DNA of 50,847 nt, taken from the NCBI GenBank assembly GCA_011526095.1, contig WYBA01000216.1, positions 1 through 50,847 on the forward strand, given 5' to 3'. Shown here in pieces: positions 33,773 to 46,300 of the stretch (within the stretch, counting starts at the first letter, position 1; each line of letters opens with the position of its first letter). The notes under the pieces are model-generated. The model was not told the origin of the DNA and did no database searches. It saw nothing but the letters and a program-made list of their open reading frames with translations. Position numbers and translations under genes: made by a program. The stretch is from Myxococcales bacterium. GTDB taxonomy: Bacteria > Myxococcota_A > Polyangia > Haliangiales > Haliangiaceae.

Positions 33773-34276
33773 TCAGTGGACGATGATGCCGCGGGGCAGC
33801 GCGAGCGCCTCGTTGTCCTCGCCGTCGCCGCCGCCGCCTTCCTTGCGCTCGGCGATCGTCAGCGCGACCAGGTTCGCGAGCATGTCGTCGTCGATCAGGT
33901 TGCCGCGGTCGGGCGTGGTGATCACGCCGCCGGCGAGCTGCGGGTGGAACAGGATCGGCTTGCCGGCGCCGTTGTAGCCGAGCTGCACCATCGCGTCGGG
34001 CTGGAACTCGACGCACTTCTTGGCGCAGCAGTGGAACGTCTTCGCGACGCGGTAGAAGCCCTCGCGCGGCAGCGGCCGGATCGACGCCGGATCGAACTCG
34101 GACGGGATCGTCATGCCGCTGGGCGAGAACGTCGCCCGGTTGTGGCTCCACTTCGTGGGCACGTACAGGCCGGGCCCGGGGTTGCCGTGGTTGTGGAAGT
34201 AGACGAGCCGGTCGGCCGGGATCGAGCCGACGGCGGCGACGGTGCGGTACAGGCCGCAGGGGGGCAGGGTGCTCAC
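33773..34276 (-). CDS. Hypothetical protein coupled to the J–PilZ–Hsp70 gene
   Basis: 167 residues from a GTG seven bases after the stop of the Hsp70-type gene. Notable blocks are CGLYRTVAAVGSIPADRLVYF, KWSHNRATF, FHCCAKKCVEFQPDAMVQLG and FHPQLAGGVITTPDRGNLID. The CC and C residues could bind metal. There is no signal peptide or membrane segment. I do not recognise the family. The tight spacing suggests it is made together with the fusion chaperone and may act with it. Confidence 0.75.
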   Translation of the reverse strand: MSTLPPCGLYRTVAAVGSIPADRLVYFHNHGNPGPGLYVPTKWSHNRATFSPSGMTIPSEFDPASIRPLPREGFYRVAKTFHCCAKKCVEFQPDAMVQLGYNGAGKPILFHPQLAGGVITTPDRGNLIDDDMLANLVALTIAERKEGGGGDGEDNEALALPRGIIVH

Positions 34277-34280
34277 GCGC

Positions 34281-36536
34281 TCAGGATGGCACGTTCGCGC
34301 CGTCGCGCGTGGGCAGCGACGGGGCGCGCACCAGCTCGAGCTGGGCGGCGACGACGCCGGCGCCCAGGCACACCGCGTAGTCGGAGGGGGCGCCGGTGAT
34401 CGGCTCGCGGCCGAAGAACCGGGTCAGCGACTCCTTCACCAGCGGGATGTGCGTCGTGCCGCCGGACATGAACACGGCGGCCAGGTCGTCGGGGCGCAGC
34501 CCGACCATCGCCAGGGTCTGGCGGCACGTCGCCAGCGAGCGCTCGACCAGCGGCCGCCAGATCTGCTCGGCCTGGCCGCGCAGGATCCGCGCGCTGAGGT
34601 CGTGGGGGCCGTTCGCCGTGTGCAGCACCTCGGGGACGTGGATGCGCGCCTCGTCGCCGGCGGACAGCGCGCGCTTGGCCTGCTCGGAGGCGAACAGCAG
34701 CTGCTGCCACTCGACCGCGCGCTGCCGCAGGTCGACCTTGTTCGCCTTCCAGAACAGGTTGGCGAGGGCCTCGGCGATCAGCGTGTCGAAGTCGTCGCCG
34801 CCGAGCCAGCTATCGCCCGCGGCGGTGACGACGCGGAAGTCGCCGCCCGAGGTGTCGACGACCGAGAAGTCGAACGTGCCGCCGCCGAAGTCGTAGATGC
34901 CGACGAGGCCGCGCGCGTCGGGGCGGAACCGGTTGGCGAGCGCGGCGGCGCTCGGCTCGTCGACGACGTGGAGCACGTCGAGGTGGGCGAGGCGCGCGGC
35001 CCGGCGCAGCAGCGCGATCCGGTCCGGGCCGAAGCTGACCGGGACGGTGAGCACGGCGGCGTGGACGGGGCGGCCGATCGCCTCCTCGGCGGCGAGGCGC
35101 GCGGCGGCGAGCAGGTGGCCGCACAGCTGCGGGATCGCGAGCGGCTCGCCCCACATCTCGAGCATCAGCTCGTCATCGGGGCCGGTCCGCGTGGTGTACC
35201 CGGCCGACGCGAGCTGGCCCTGGATCTCCTTGTCGTCGGGGCGCCGGCCGAGCAGCCGCTTCACCGAGGCGACCGCGTGGCGCGGGTCGGTGACGAGGCG
35301 CTCGCGCGCGACGGCGCCGACGACGACCTCGCCGCGGCGCGGGAACGCCACGACCGACGGCAGCGCGCGGCCGCCGCCGGGGAACGGCAGGACGTGGACG
35401 CGGCCGTCGAGCGCGGCGGCGACCGACACGAACGTCGTTCCGAGATCGATCCCGATCACCGGGACCGACGGAGCGCGAGCCGTGCCGCGCGCGCTGCGGG
35501 CCGGCGGCCCGGGCGGGCCGTCGTTCGCGGCCGCCGGCGCCGGCGCGCCGGCGCGTGCGGCCTCGACGAGCTGGGCCAGCCGGGCGCGGTCGGCCTCGGC
35601 GATCGGCGCGAACGCGACGCACAGCCCCGGGACGCGCTTGCCGTCGGGCGCGAGCCGCTGGACGATCCGCCCGCTCAGGATCAGCAGCGAGCGATCGGGC
35701 AGCGTGAGCTCGAACGCGGCGCGCTCGCCGATCGCGGCGCTGGCGTCCGTGCTGACGAACATCCCGCCGGCGCTGATCTGCCGCACCGTGGCCGTCACCG
35801 TGCCAGGCCACGACTCGCAGCGCAGCCGCAGCGGCGCGGCGCACGCGTAGCGCGGCGAGCGCCGGCGCTGACGACCGGCGCTCGACTCGTCGCGCATGAC
35901 GGTGCGCGGGTCGACCAGGACCTTGATCGCCTGCGACGCGGCCTCGAACACCTGGGACAGCAGCGGGGCGTAGCTGCCGAGGCGCCGGCCGTAGAACCGG
36001 TCGGGGTGGAAGTCCTTGGCGAGCGCGTAGTAGGCGCGCTTGAGCTCGGCCCGGCTCGCGCCCGTGGGCACGCCGAGCAGCTCGAGGATCTGGCCGCCGC
36101 GGATCCGCTGGGCCGCGTCGACGATGCGGAGGCGCGTCGCCTCGTCGAGGTCGACGTCCTCGTCGAGCAGCGCCGGCTCCCGGGCGACCGGGGCCTGGTC
36201 CGGCGCGGCGATGTCGATCGGCGGTGGTCCGGCGGTCGGGGCGGGCTCGTCGGCGCTCGCTGGCGCGGGCGTCCGCGCCGCGACCGCCCGCGGCCGGTCA
36301 CGGTCCTCGTCCGCGAGGCTCGCCGCGCCCCACCGCAGCAGGTCGCTCAGCACCACGAGCGCGCGGTGGGCGCCGATCCGACCCCAGATCGCGAGCAGCT
36401 CGAGCACGGTCGAGCTGCCGTCGATCTCTCGCAGCAGCGTGGCGTGCTCGCGGGTGAACTCGCGCCGCTTGTCCGCGGCGGTGTTCGTGTGGGCAATCAC
36501 CTTGCGCTGCAGCAGCTTGAAGTCGTTCAGCACCAC
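34281..36536 (-). CDS. J-domain–PilZ–Hsp70 (ATPase domain) fusion protein
   Basis: 751 residues from GTG 36536. A helical N-terminus (1-75) is followed by an Ala/Pro linker. A J domain at about 148-205 has the invariant HPD at 177-179 (DFHPDRFY). A PilZ-like domain at about 220-325 has RRSPR (225-229) and QISAGG (253-258); the usual Asp/Asn is Gln, so c-di-GMP affinity is uncertain. An Hsp70 nucleotide-binding domain runs from IDLGTT (363-368) through VPVSFGPDRIALLRRAA and YDFGGGTFDFSVVD to SGGTTHIPLVKESL, ending at 751 with no substrate-binding domain. It probably joins chaperone cycling to second-messenger signalling. The start is uncertain between GTGs at 36536 and 36542. Confidence 0.88.
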   Translation of the reverse strand: MVLNDFKLLQRKVIAHTNTAADKRREFTREHATLLREIDGSSTVLELLAIWGRIGAHRALVVLSDLLRWGAASLADEDRDRPRAVAARTPAPASADEPAPTAGPPPIDIAAPDQAPVAREPALLDEDVDLDEATRLRIVDAAQRIRGGQILELLGVPTGASRAELKRAYYALAKDFHPDRFYGRRLGSYAPLLSQVFEAASQAIKVLVDPRTVMRDESSAGRQRRRSPRYACAAPLRLRCESWPGTVTATVRQISAGGMFVSTDASAAIGERAAFELTLPDRSLLILSGRIVQRLAPDGKRVPGLCVAFAPIAEADRARLAQLVEAARAGAPAPAAANDGPPGPPARSARGTARAPSVPVIGIDLGTTFVSVAAALDGRVHVLPFPGGGRALPSVVAFPRRGEVVVGAVARERLVTDPRHAVASVKRLLGRRPDDKEIQGQLASAGYTTRTGPDDELMLEMWGEPLAIPQLCGHLLAAARLAAEEAIGRPVHAAVLTVPVSFGPDRIALLRRAARLAHLDVLHVVDEPSAAALANRFRPDARGLVGIYDFGGGTFDFSVVDTSGGDFRVVTAAGDSWLGGDDFDTLIAEALANLFWKANKVDLRQRAVEWQQLLFASEQAKRALSAGDEARIHVPEVLHTANGPHDLSARILRGQAEQIWRPLVERSLATCRQTLAMVGLRPDDLAAVFMSGGTTHIPLVKESLTRFFGREPITGAPSDYAVCLGAGVVAAQLELVRAPSLPTRDGANVPS

Positions 36537-36546
36537 ACCCACGCGC

Positions 36547-36552
36547 ACGATA
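36547..36552 (-). promoter_or_regulatory. -10 element of the J–PilZ–Hsp70 gene
   Basis: TATCGT, in the context TGTTATCGTGCGCG, is identical to the element before the HemF-like gene at 3736. It lies ten bases before GTG 36536 and four before GTG 36542. Confidence 0.4.
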
Positions 36553-36603
36553 ACACGCGTGACCGGGCGGCCAGTCTGACATGCGCTGGCCGCGGGCCGG
36601 CGC

Positions 36604-36669
36604 CGCTCCGGGGTTGATGGATCGGCGCTCCGGGGTTGATGGATCGACGCTCCGGGGTTGATGGATCCG
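36604..36669 (+). repeat. CCGGGGTTG repeat array A
   Basis: Three units of 22 bases, each built as CGCTCCGGGGTTGATGGATC plus two variable bases, directly in tandem. They lie in the 169-base gap between the divergent J–PilZ–Hsp70 and AhpD-like genes, between the two -10 elements. The core is shared with the arrays beside the RAYT at 44910. Confidence 0.88.
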
Positions 36670-36705
36670 CTCGCCACTCCCGAGCGATGAGGCACAATGC
36701 CGGCC

Positions 36706-37185
36706 ATGCGTCCCCCGGTCCTGTCGTTGCACGCGGTGCGGAGCCTGGCGCGGGCGCTCGTCCGGTGGCCGGCCGCCCATGGCCGGGGGCTGGACCCCGC
36801 CCTGCGCGAGCGGATCATCCTCCATGTCTCCGCGGTCAACGCGTGCGACGTGTGCACGGCGTTCCACGTCCGCGCCGCCGAGGGCGAGGGCCTGGGCGGC
36901 GACGACATCGCCGCGGCGTGCGCGCTCGACCTGGCGCCGCGCGACGAGCGCACCCGCCTCGCGCTCCACTACGCCGAGCTGCGCACGCTCGGCCTCGACG
37001 ACGCCCCGGCCCACGCCGGCGCGGTCGCCACGTTCGAGCGCCACTACGACGACCGCGAGCAGGCCGCGATCCGCGCGACCGTCGACCTGTTCACCTTCAA
37101 CAACCGGTTCAACAACACCTGGGAGCGGCTGCCGGGCGCCGGCGTCGTCCGCCGGCTCCTCATCGATCGGGTCGCGCGGCGCTGA
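36706..37185 (+). CDS. AhpD-like carboxymuconolactone-decarboxylase-fold protein
   Basis: 159 residues. It carries the AhpD signature E-x11-CxxCxxxH exactly: E35, C47, C50 and H54 (ACDVCTAFH). In AhpD the Cys pair transfers electrons to an alkyl-hydroperoxide-reducing peroxiredoxin; other family members decarboxylate lactones, but those lack this Cys pair. A Prx5 peroxiredoxin is encoded convergently 48 bases away and may be its partner. ATG 36706 is chosen because CACAAT (36693-36698) lies seven bases before it; ATG 36697 is nine bases upstream. The gene's 3' end is duplicated in the following gap. Confidence 0.82.
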   Translation: MRPPVLSLHAVRSLARALVRWPAAHGRGLDPALRERIILHVSAVNACDVCTAFHVRAAEGEGLGGDDIAAACALDLAPRDERTRLALHYAELRTLGLDDAPAHAGAVATFERHYDDREQAAIRATVDLFTFNNRFNNTWERLPGAGVVRRLLIDRVARR

Positions 37186-37223
37186 GCGCGGCGCGCGGCG
37201 CTGAGCGCGGCGCTGAGCGCCGC
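37186..37223. terminator. Duplicated gene end and stem-loop
   Basis: CGGCGCTGAGCG, which contains the TGA stop of the AhpD-like gene, recurs twice more in the 48-base gap. GCGGCGC (37207-37213) and GCGCCGC (37217-37223) form a 7-bp stem with a TGA loop, possibly ending both convergent transcripts. Confidence 0.5.
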
Positions 37224-37233
37224 TGACCCGCGG

Positions 37234-37728
37234 TCAGCCCAGCTGCTTGAGCATCGTCTCGGCGTCGGAGACCTCGAACTTGCCGGGCTCCTCCACGTTG
37301 ACCTGCTTGACGACGCCGTCCTCGACGAGCAGCGAGCAGCGCTTGAGGCGCACGCCCATGCCCGGGATGTCGGTGTCGAGCCCGAGCTTCTTCGTCAGCT
37401 CGGCCGAGCCGTCGCCGAGGAAGCGGACCTTGCCGATGCCGCCCTGGTCCTTGCCCCACGCCGCCATCACGAAGCCATCGTTGACCGCGACGCACCACAC
37501 CTCGTCGACGCCCTTGGCCTTGAGCGCGTCGAGGTTGTGGATGTAGCCAGGGACGTGCTTGGCCGAGCACGTCGGGGTGTACGCGCCGGGCAGGCCGAAG
37601 ATGACGATCTTCTTGCCCTTGGCGAGCGCCGCGGCCGAGTGCTTCTGCGGCGGCAGCGGACAGGCGTCGCCGAACTCGGTCGACTCGGACAGCGTGGCGT
37701 CGGGCAGGGAATCACCGATCTTGATCAT
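37234..37728 (-). CDS. Peroxiredoxin of the Prx5 type
   Basis: 164 residues, full length for the family. The peroxidatic motif PGAYTPTC puts Pro47, Thr51 and Cys54 in the PxxxTxxC signature. A second Cys, in LKRCSLLVEDG near 131, could be the resolving residue. The enzyme reduces hydrogen peroxide or alkyl hydroperoxides in the cytoplasm with thiol donors. AGAGG upstream of the ATG is a likely Shine-Dalgarno. With the AhpD-like gene next to it and KatG 3 kb away, this part of the window is rich in antioxidant genes. Confidence 0.93.
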   Translation of the reverse strand: MIKIGDSLPDATLSESTEFGDACPLPPQKHSAAALAKGKKIVIFGLPGAYTPTCSAKHVPGYIHNLDALKAKGVDEVWCVAVNDGFVMAAWGKDQGGIGKVRFLGDGSAELTKKLGLDTDIPGMGVRLKRCSLLVEDGVVKQVNVEEPGKFEVSDAETMLKQLG

Positions 37729-38187
37729 GAGACGAGTACCTCTTCAGGGAACGGGTTGGAGCGGTGACCATACGGCACAAACGGCCGCCGCGGCGAACCT
37801 GGGTTGCGCCGTGGCGAGCCGCGGTCAGCGCACATGTGACGGTCCGTCGCTGGGACGATTGTCCTCGGTGCCTGGTGACAGTCAGACGCGAACTCCGCGC
37901 GCGAAAGATCAGGTAAGCGTCGCGGAACACGAGCTGGACCGCGCGCGTCGGTCTCGCGCGACGTAGGTGCGCGGGAACCCTCCGGCCCGCCGGTCAGCGC
38001 GCGCGCACGGGGGCCGGCGGCACGCTTCCTGAAATACCTCCGTTCGCTCGCCGATCCCCCGCGGCGAGCGCCCCCAGGGCCAGGTCGTGACGCGCCGAAC
38101 AGGCCGCGTCGACGCGACCGGTGCGTCCGCGCGCCGCGGTCGCGAGGCCCCCAGTTCGCACCCGCACCCGCTTCCCAGGAGAGCCCG
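37729..38187. other. Intergenic region with a stem-loop before the subtilase gene
   Basis: 459 bases between divergent genes, without a supportable gene. CGCTCGCCG (38045-38053) pairs with CGGCGAGCG (38062-38070) in a 9-bp stem with an 8-base loop, about 118 bases before the subtilase start. It could be a leader structure. The rest shows nothing clear. Confidence 0.45.
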
Positions 38188-42983
<4,796 letters not shown>

Positions 42984-43033
42984 CGGCGGTGGCGGCGGCG
43001 CGCGCGCCGTGGGCGCGCGTCGCCGGGGCCGGG

Positions 43034-44356
43034 CTAGCACTCGTCGCCGAGGCGCTCGTGGCGGTGGATCGTGTGGATGCGCAGGCCGGTGTTGCGCTCG
43101 CGCCGGAGCTCGAGCTCGAAGTAGACGTCGCTGTCGGGGACGCGGCAGACGTTGTCGGCGCAGTTCGGCAGCGCGCGCTCGAGCTCGGCGGCGAACGGCA
43201 GGATGAAGAACGCGCCGGGGGAGCGGGTCTCGGTCTCGGTCCAGGTCGGCGGGTCGTGGGTCGGGTCCTCGAGGTGGTTGATCACGGTGAGCTCGTGGCA
43301 GGTGATCGCGCGGCGCCAGTGCGTGCCGCGCGGGCCGGCGGCGTGGAGCAGGGTGCAGGCGAGCTTGGCGACGTCGTCGTCGGTGCGCGGGCGGCGGCGC
43401 ACGACCTTGCCCGGGTCGGGGAGCAGGCGCGCGGCGAGCCCGGCGACGGCGCAGTCGACGTCGTGATCGCGGACGAAGTCCTGCACGTCGGTGATCGCGT
43501 CGGCGCGGGCTCGCGCGGGGAGCGCGTCCGGGTCACGGAGCAGCTCGACCAGGCGGCGGGCGACGGTGACGCGCGTGGTGAACCGCAGGTCGGCCTGGTC
43601 GAGCGCCGCGACGTAGGCGTCGAGGTGCGCGGCCGGCTCGAGCGCGAGCAGCGCGGCGTCGATGTGGTACTCGCGCGCGGCGTTGACGAGGCGGAGCGGG
43701 GACAGCTTGTCGAGGTTGGCCTCGACGAACTCGTCGTTGCCGGCGGCCATCGACTCCCACAGCGCGTTCTCGGACAGCCAGGTGCCGTCGCCGAGCCGGG
43801 CGAGCGCGCGCTGGTTGAGCTCGCGCTCGGGCGCGCGCAGCTTGATCATGTCGACGTAGGCGGCGTAGAGCGGGCCGTCGATGTCCTCCTCGGGGATCTG
43901 GTCGAGCGCCCACAGCGCGACGTCGCGGCGCAGGCACGGGTCGTCGAGGCCCGCGGTCGCGGCGGGCGGCAGGAACGTCGAGCGCGTGGCGCAGCCGGAG
44001 GTGCGCTGCACGGTCGGGCACCAGAAGCGGCCGCTGCGCAGGTGGTAGGACGCCATCGCGCGGCGCACCGCGGGCGGGTCGCGCGGGATGGTCTCGACGC
44101 GATCCATCCAGTTCTCGCCGTCGATGCCGAGGCTGCGCCACGCGGCGTCGAGCTGGACGTCGAGCCGCGGGTCGACCGCGGTCCAGTCGAGGTCGGAGGT
44201 GTCGGGGGAGACGAGCGCCGCCGCGGCGGGCGCCTGCGGCTGCGGCGGCGGCGGCTCGGCGCGGCGGGGGATCGCGGGGCGCGGTTCGGGCGCGGCGCCG
44301 CTGCACGCGATCGCCGTGGCGGCCAGGACCACGCCCACGTTGCGCCACACGCTCAT
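43034..44356 (-). CDS. Lipoprotein of unknown function, helical
   Basis: 440 residues. The signal peptide ends in ATAIAC, followed by a Pro/Ala-rich linker. The mature part is mainly helical with several Cys (CPTVQRTSGC, CLRRD, CAVAG, CTLLHAAG, CHELT, CADNVC) and a series of helical pairs that resemble HEAT-like or TPR-like repeats, not securely. No catalytic motif. TACGCT lies eight bases before the ATG (44365-44370). It is convergent with katG. Confidence 0.78.
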   Translation of the reverse strand: MSVWRNVGVVLAATAIACSGAAPEPRPAIPRRAEPPPPQPQAPAAAALVSPDTSDLDWTAVDPRLDVQLDAAWRSLGIDGENWMDRVETIPRDPPAVRRAMASYHLRSGRFWCPTVQRTSGCATRSTFLPPAATAGLDDPCLRRDVALWALDQIPEEDIDGPLYAAYVDMIKLRAPERELNQRALARLGDGTWLSENALWESMAAGNDEFVEANLDKLSPLRLVNAAREYHIDAALLALEPAAHLDAYVAALDQADLRFTTRVTVARRLVELLRDPDALPARARADAITDVQDFVRDHDVDCAVAGLAARLLPDPGKVVRRRPRTDDDVAKLACTLLHAAGPRGTHWRRAITCHELTVINHLEDPTHDPPTWTETETRSPGAFFILPFAAELERALPNCADNVCRVPDSDVYFELELRRERNTGLRIHTIHRHERLGDEC

Positions 44357-44485
44357 CGCGATCGAGCGTATCGGGGGCGGCCGCGCGGGTCGTCATCGAA
44401 GTGTCATCGCCGCGGCGCGTCGGCGTCGTGCGCGTATCGCCCGCGCGGGGTGAGCGGCGGGGGCAACTCCAGCGGCGGGTCAACA

Positions 44486-44692
44486 CCGGGGTTGAGCGGT
44501 TTCGTTCCGGGGTTGAGCGGCTTGCGGTTTCGTTCCGGGGTTGAGCGGCTTGCGCGGTCCCGCTCCGGGGTCGAGTGCGCGGTCGCGCTCCGGGGTTGCG
44601 CGGTCGCGCTCCGGGGTTGAGGCCGAGATCCGCGGCGAGTGCGCGGTCGCGCTCCGAGGTTGCGTCGCGTGGTCCCTTGCCCTCCGGGGTTG
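44486..44692 (+). repeat. CCGGGGTTG repeat array B, left of the RAYT
   Basis: Eight copies of CCGGGGTTG or one-base variants, at 44486, 44507, 44535, 44565 (tcg variant), 44590, 44611, 44654 (GAG variant) and 44684. Spacing is irregular, about 21-43 bases. Flanks are mostly GCT or GTT before and GAG/GCG after, so GCTCCGGGGTTGAG is a frequent form. All copies read in the plus direction. Confidence 0.9.
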
Positions 44693-44731
44693 CGGCAGCG
44701 GGGCAGGTGCGACAGTGGGCTCGATCGAACA

Positions 44732-44819
44732 GCGCTCTTCGAGCGCGCCGGGGAGAGGAGTCCTGACCAGCGCGGCTGCCAGTGGCGTCCGGTTTGCGGA
44801 CATGTCCGGTAACCGGACG
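44732..44819. other. Hairpin and long palindrome upstream of the RAYT
   Basis: GCGCTC-TTC-GAGCGC (44732-44746) is a perfect 6-bp hairpin. At 44786-44819 a 34-base near-palindrome has outer arms CGTCCGGTT and AACCGGACG and a central GGACATGTCC, mismatched at only three base pairs. It lies 90 bases before the RAYT start. It may be the transposase recognition structure or an operator. Confidence 0.7.
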
Positions 44820-44909
44820 GGAGATGCGCCACAAGTGCAGTGACGCGTCGGGCGTGCTCTGGCGCGCGACGTGCTGGTGGGACTCGGAGCCCCCTCGCAA
44901 AGGAACACC

Positions 44910-45803
44910 ATGTCGCTCCCTCGTCAGATCCTCGCCGGCCGCCCCTACATGATCACGCGGCGCTGCGTCCAGCGGCAGTTCCTGCTCCTGCCGGATCCCA
45001 TCACCAACAGCATCTTCCTCTACTGCCTGGCTGAAGCCGCGCAACGCTTCGGCATCGACGTGATCCTCCCCTCGGTATTGTCCAATCACCATCACACGAT
45101 CGTGTTCGATCGTGAGGGGCGCGTCGTCGAGTTCATGGAGCACCTGCACAAGATGCTCGCGCGCGTGCTGAACGCGCGCTGGGGCCGTTCCGAGAACCTG
45201 TGGTCGAGCGCGCAGGTCTCGCTGGAGCCCCTCGAGGAGCGGAACGACGTCCTCGAGGCGCTGGTGTACGCGGCCACGAACCCGGTCAAGGACGGCCTCG
45301 TCGACCAGATCCACCACTGGCCCGGTGTCAACGGACTCGGCGCCCTCCTCTCTGGTGAGGTGGTGACGGTGACGCGGCCGCGGTACTTCTTCGGAGAGGG
45401 AGGCAAGATGCCCCGAGAGGTCACGCTGAGGCTCGTGATTCCGGAGGAGCTCGGAGACACGGAGAGCTTCCGGTCAGAGTTGCGCCAGCGTGTCGACCAG
45501 CGTGTGGAGGAAATTCGCGCCGCCCGGCTCGCGGCGGGCAAGCGCGTGCTCGGCGTGCGTGCTGTGAAGGCGCAGTCGTGGCGCGATCACGCGCGGAGCG
45601 TCGAGCCGCGTGGCGGGATCCGGCTGGCAGGCGCTTCACGGGTCAGCCGGCCACGAGACGAAGCGCGCGCCCGCAAGCGCGCGTTCGTGGCCGCGTACCG
45701 GGTTGCCCGGAAGGCGTGGCTCGAGGGCAAGGAGGCGGTGTTCCCGCTGGGGACGTACTGGCTCAGACGGTTCGCGTCCGTGAACGTCGCGTCGAGCTCG
45801 TAG
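44910..45803 (+). CDS. REP-associated tyrosine transposase (RAYT, IS200-like Y1 fold)
   Basis: 297 residues, ATG after AAAGGA. It has the Y1-transposase core: the HUH metal motif as H60-H61-H62 (LSNHHHTIVFD), and the likely nucleophile Tyr120 in ALVYAATNPVKDGLV, the usual RAYT context. The protein is longer than IS200 TnpA, with a C-terminal extension (about 150-297) rich in Arg/Lys (EEIRAARLAAGKRV, then RARKRAF) that probably binds DNA. It would cut and rejoin single-stranded DNA at hairpins. It lies between inverted repeat arrays, and copies of the same repeat occur elsewhere in the window. Base composition is somewhat lower in GC than its neighbours. Confidence 0.88.
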   Translation: MSLPRQILAGRPYMITRRCVQRQFLLLPDPITNSIFLYCLAEAAQRFGIDVILPSVLSNHHHTIVFDREGRVVEFMEHLHKMLARVLNARWGRSENLWSSAQVSLEPLEERNDVLEALVYAATNPVKDGLVDQIHHWPGVNGLGALLSGEVVTVTRPRYFFGEGGKMPREVTLRLVIPEELGDTESFRSELRQRVDQRVEEIRAARLAAGKRVLGVRAVKAQSWRDHARSVEPRGGIRLAGASRVSRPRDEARARKRAFVAAYRVARKAWLEGKEAVFPLGTYWLRRFASVNVASSS

Positions 45804-45842
45804 CCAGCGCGGGCGGCACGACGTACCGGCCGCATCGAACAT

Positions 45843-45866
45843 GCGCGCGTCCCATCGGACGCGCGC
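45843..45866 (+). terminator. Hairpin just downstream of the RAYT
   Basis: GCGCGCGTCC (45843-45852) and GGACGCGCGC (45857-45866) form a perfect 10-bp stem with a CATC loop, 40 bases after the RAYT stop. It could be a terminator or a right-end hairpin of the kind Y1 transposases recognise. A 12-base palindrome CGACGTACGTCG follows at 45900-45911. Confidence 0.55.
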
Positions 45867-45923
45867 CGTCGCGGCGTGGCCTCCACTGCTGAACGAGAGC
45901 GACGTACGTCGTGCGCGCAGCGC

Positions 45924-46300
45924 CACCCCGGAGGAGGCGTACGCAACGCCGGAGAGGAGGCGTACGCAACCCCGGAGGAGGAACCCCGGAGGAGGAGGAA
46001 GGACGTACGCAACCCCGGAGAGGCGTTCGCAGCCCCCCCCCCCGGACGCAGCCCCCCGGAGGAGAGCGGGCTCCGAGCGGGAGGCGTTCGCAAGGGATGG
46101 GCTCCGCAACCAACAACCCCGGAGCGCGGTCGATCAAGCCGGAGCGAGGTCAGCGGGTCATCAACCCCGGAGGTCAGCGGGTCAATCAAGCCGGAGCGAG
46201 GTCAGCGGGTCATCAACCCCGGAGGTCAGCGGGTCAATCAACCCCGGAGGTCAGCGGGTGAAGGTCAATCAACCCCGGAGGTCAGCGGGTGAAGGTCAGC
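45924..46300 (-). repeat. CCGGGGTTG repeat array C, right of the RAYT (inverted)
   Basis: About a dozen copies of CAACCCCGG or variants. The left half (45924-46100) alternates with GGAGGCGTACGC-type phrases of about 21 bases. The right half (46114-46300) alternates with GGTCAGCGGGT, seven copies of which include the true 3' end of the metallopeptidase gene. So part of the array is made of duplicated gene-end sequence. A run of about ten C is present near 46033-46042. No protein reading of this region is credible. Confidence 0.88.

Larger units (their letters stand above)
44486..46300 (+). mobile_element. RAYT locus with flanking REP-like arrays
   Basis: A single-gene unit made of a Y1/RAYT transposase (44910-45803), hairpins on both sides (44786-44819 and 45843-45866) and repeat arrays in opposite orientation (B reads CCGGGGTTG, C reads CAACCCCGG on the plus strand). 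The limits given are those of the arrays; no target-site duplication is identified. RAYTs are usually chromosomal and spread small REP elements, not themselves. Confidence 0.6.

Noticed and set aside
45876..46292. Frames translating to Pro-Glu-Val-Ser-Gly repeats
   Set aside because: They come from repeat array C, are open in all three frames and have no start signals.
45924..46300. Possible CRISPR array
   Set aside because: Units are short, spacing is irregular, spacers are themselves repeats, and no cas gene is present.
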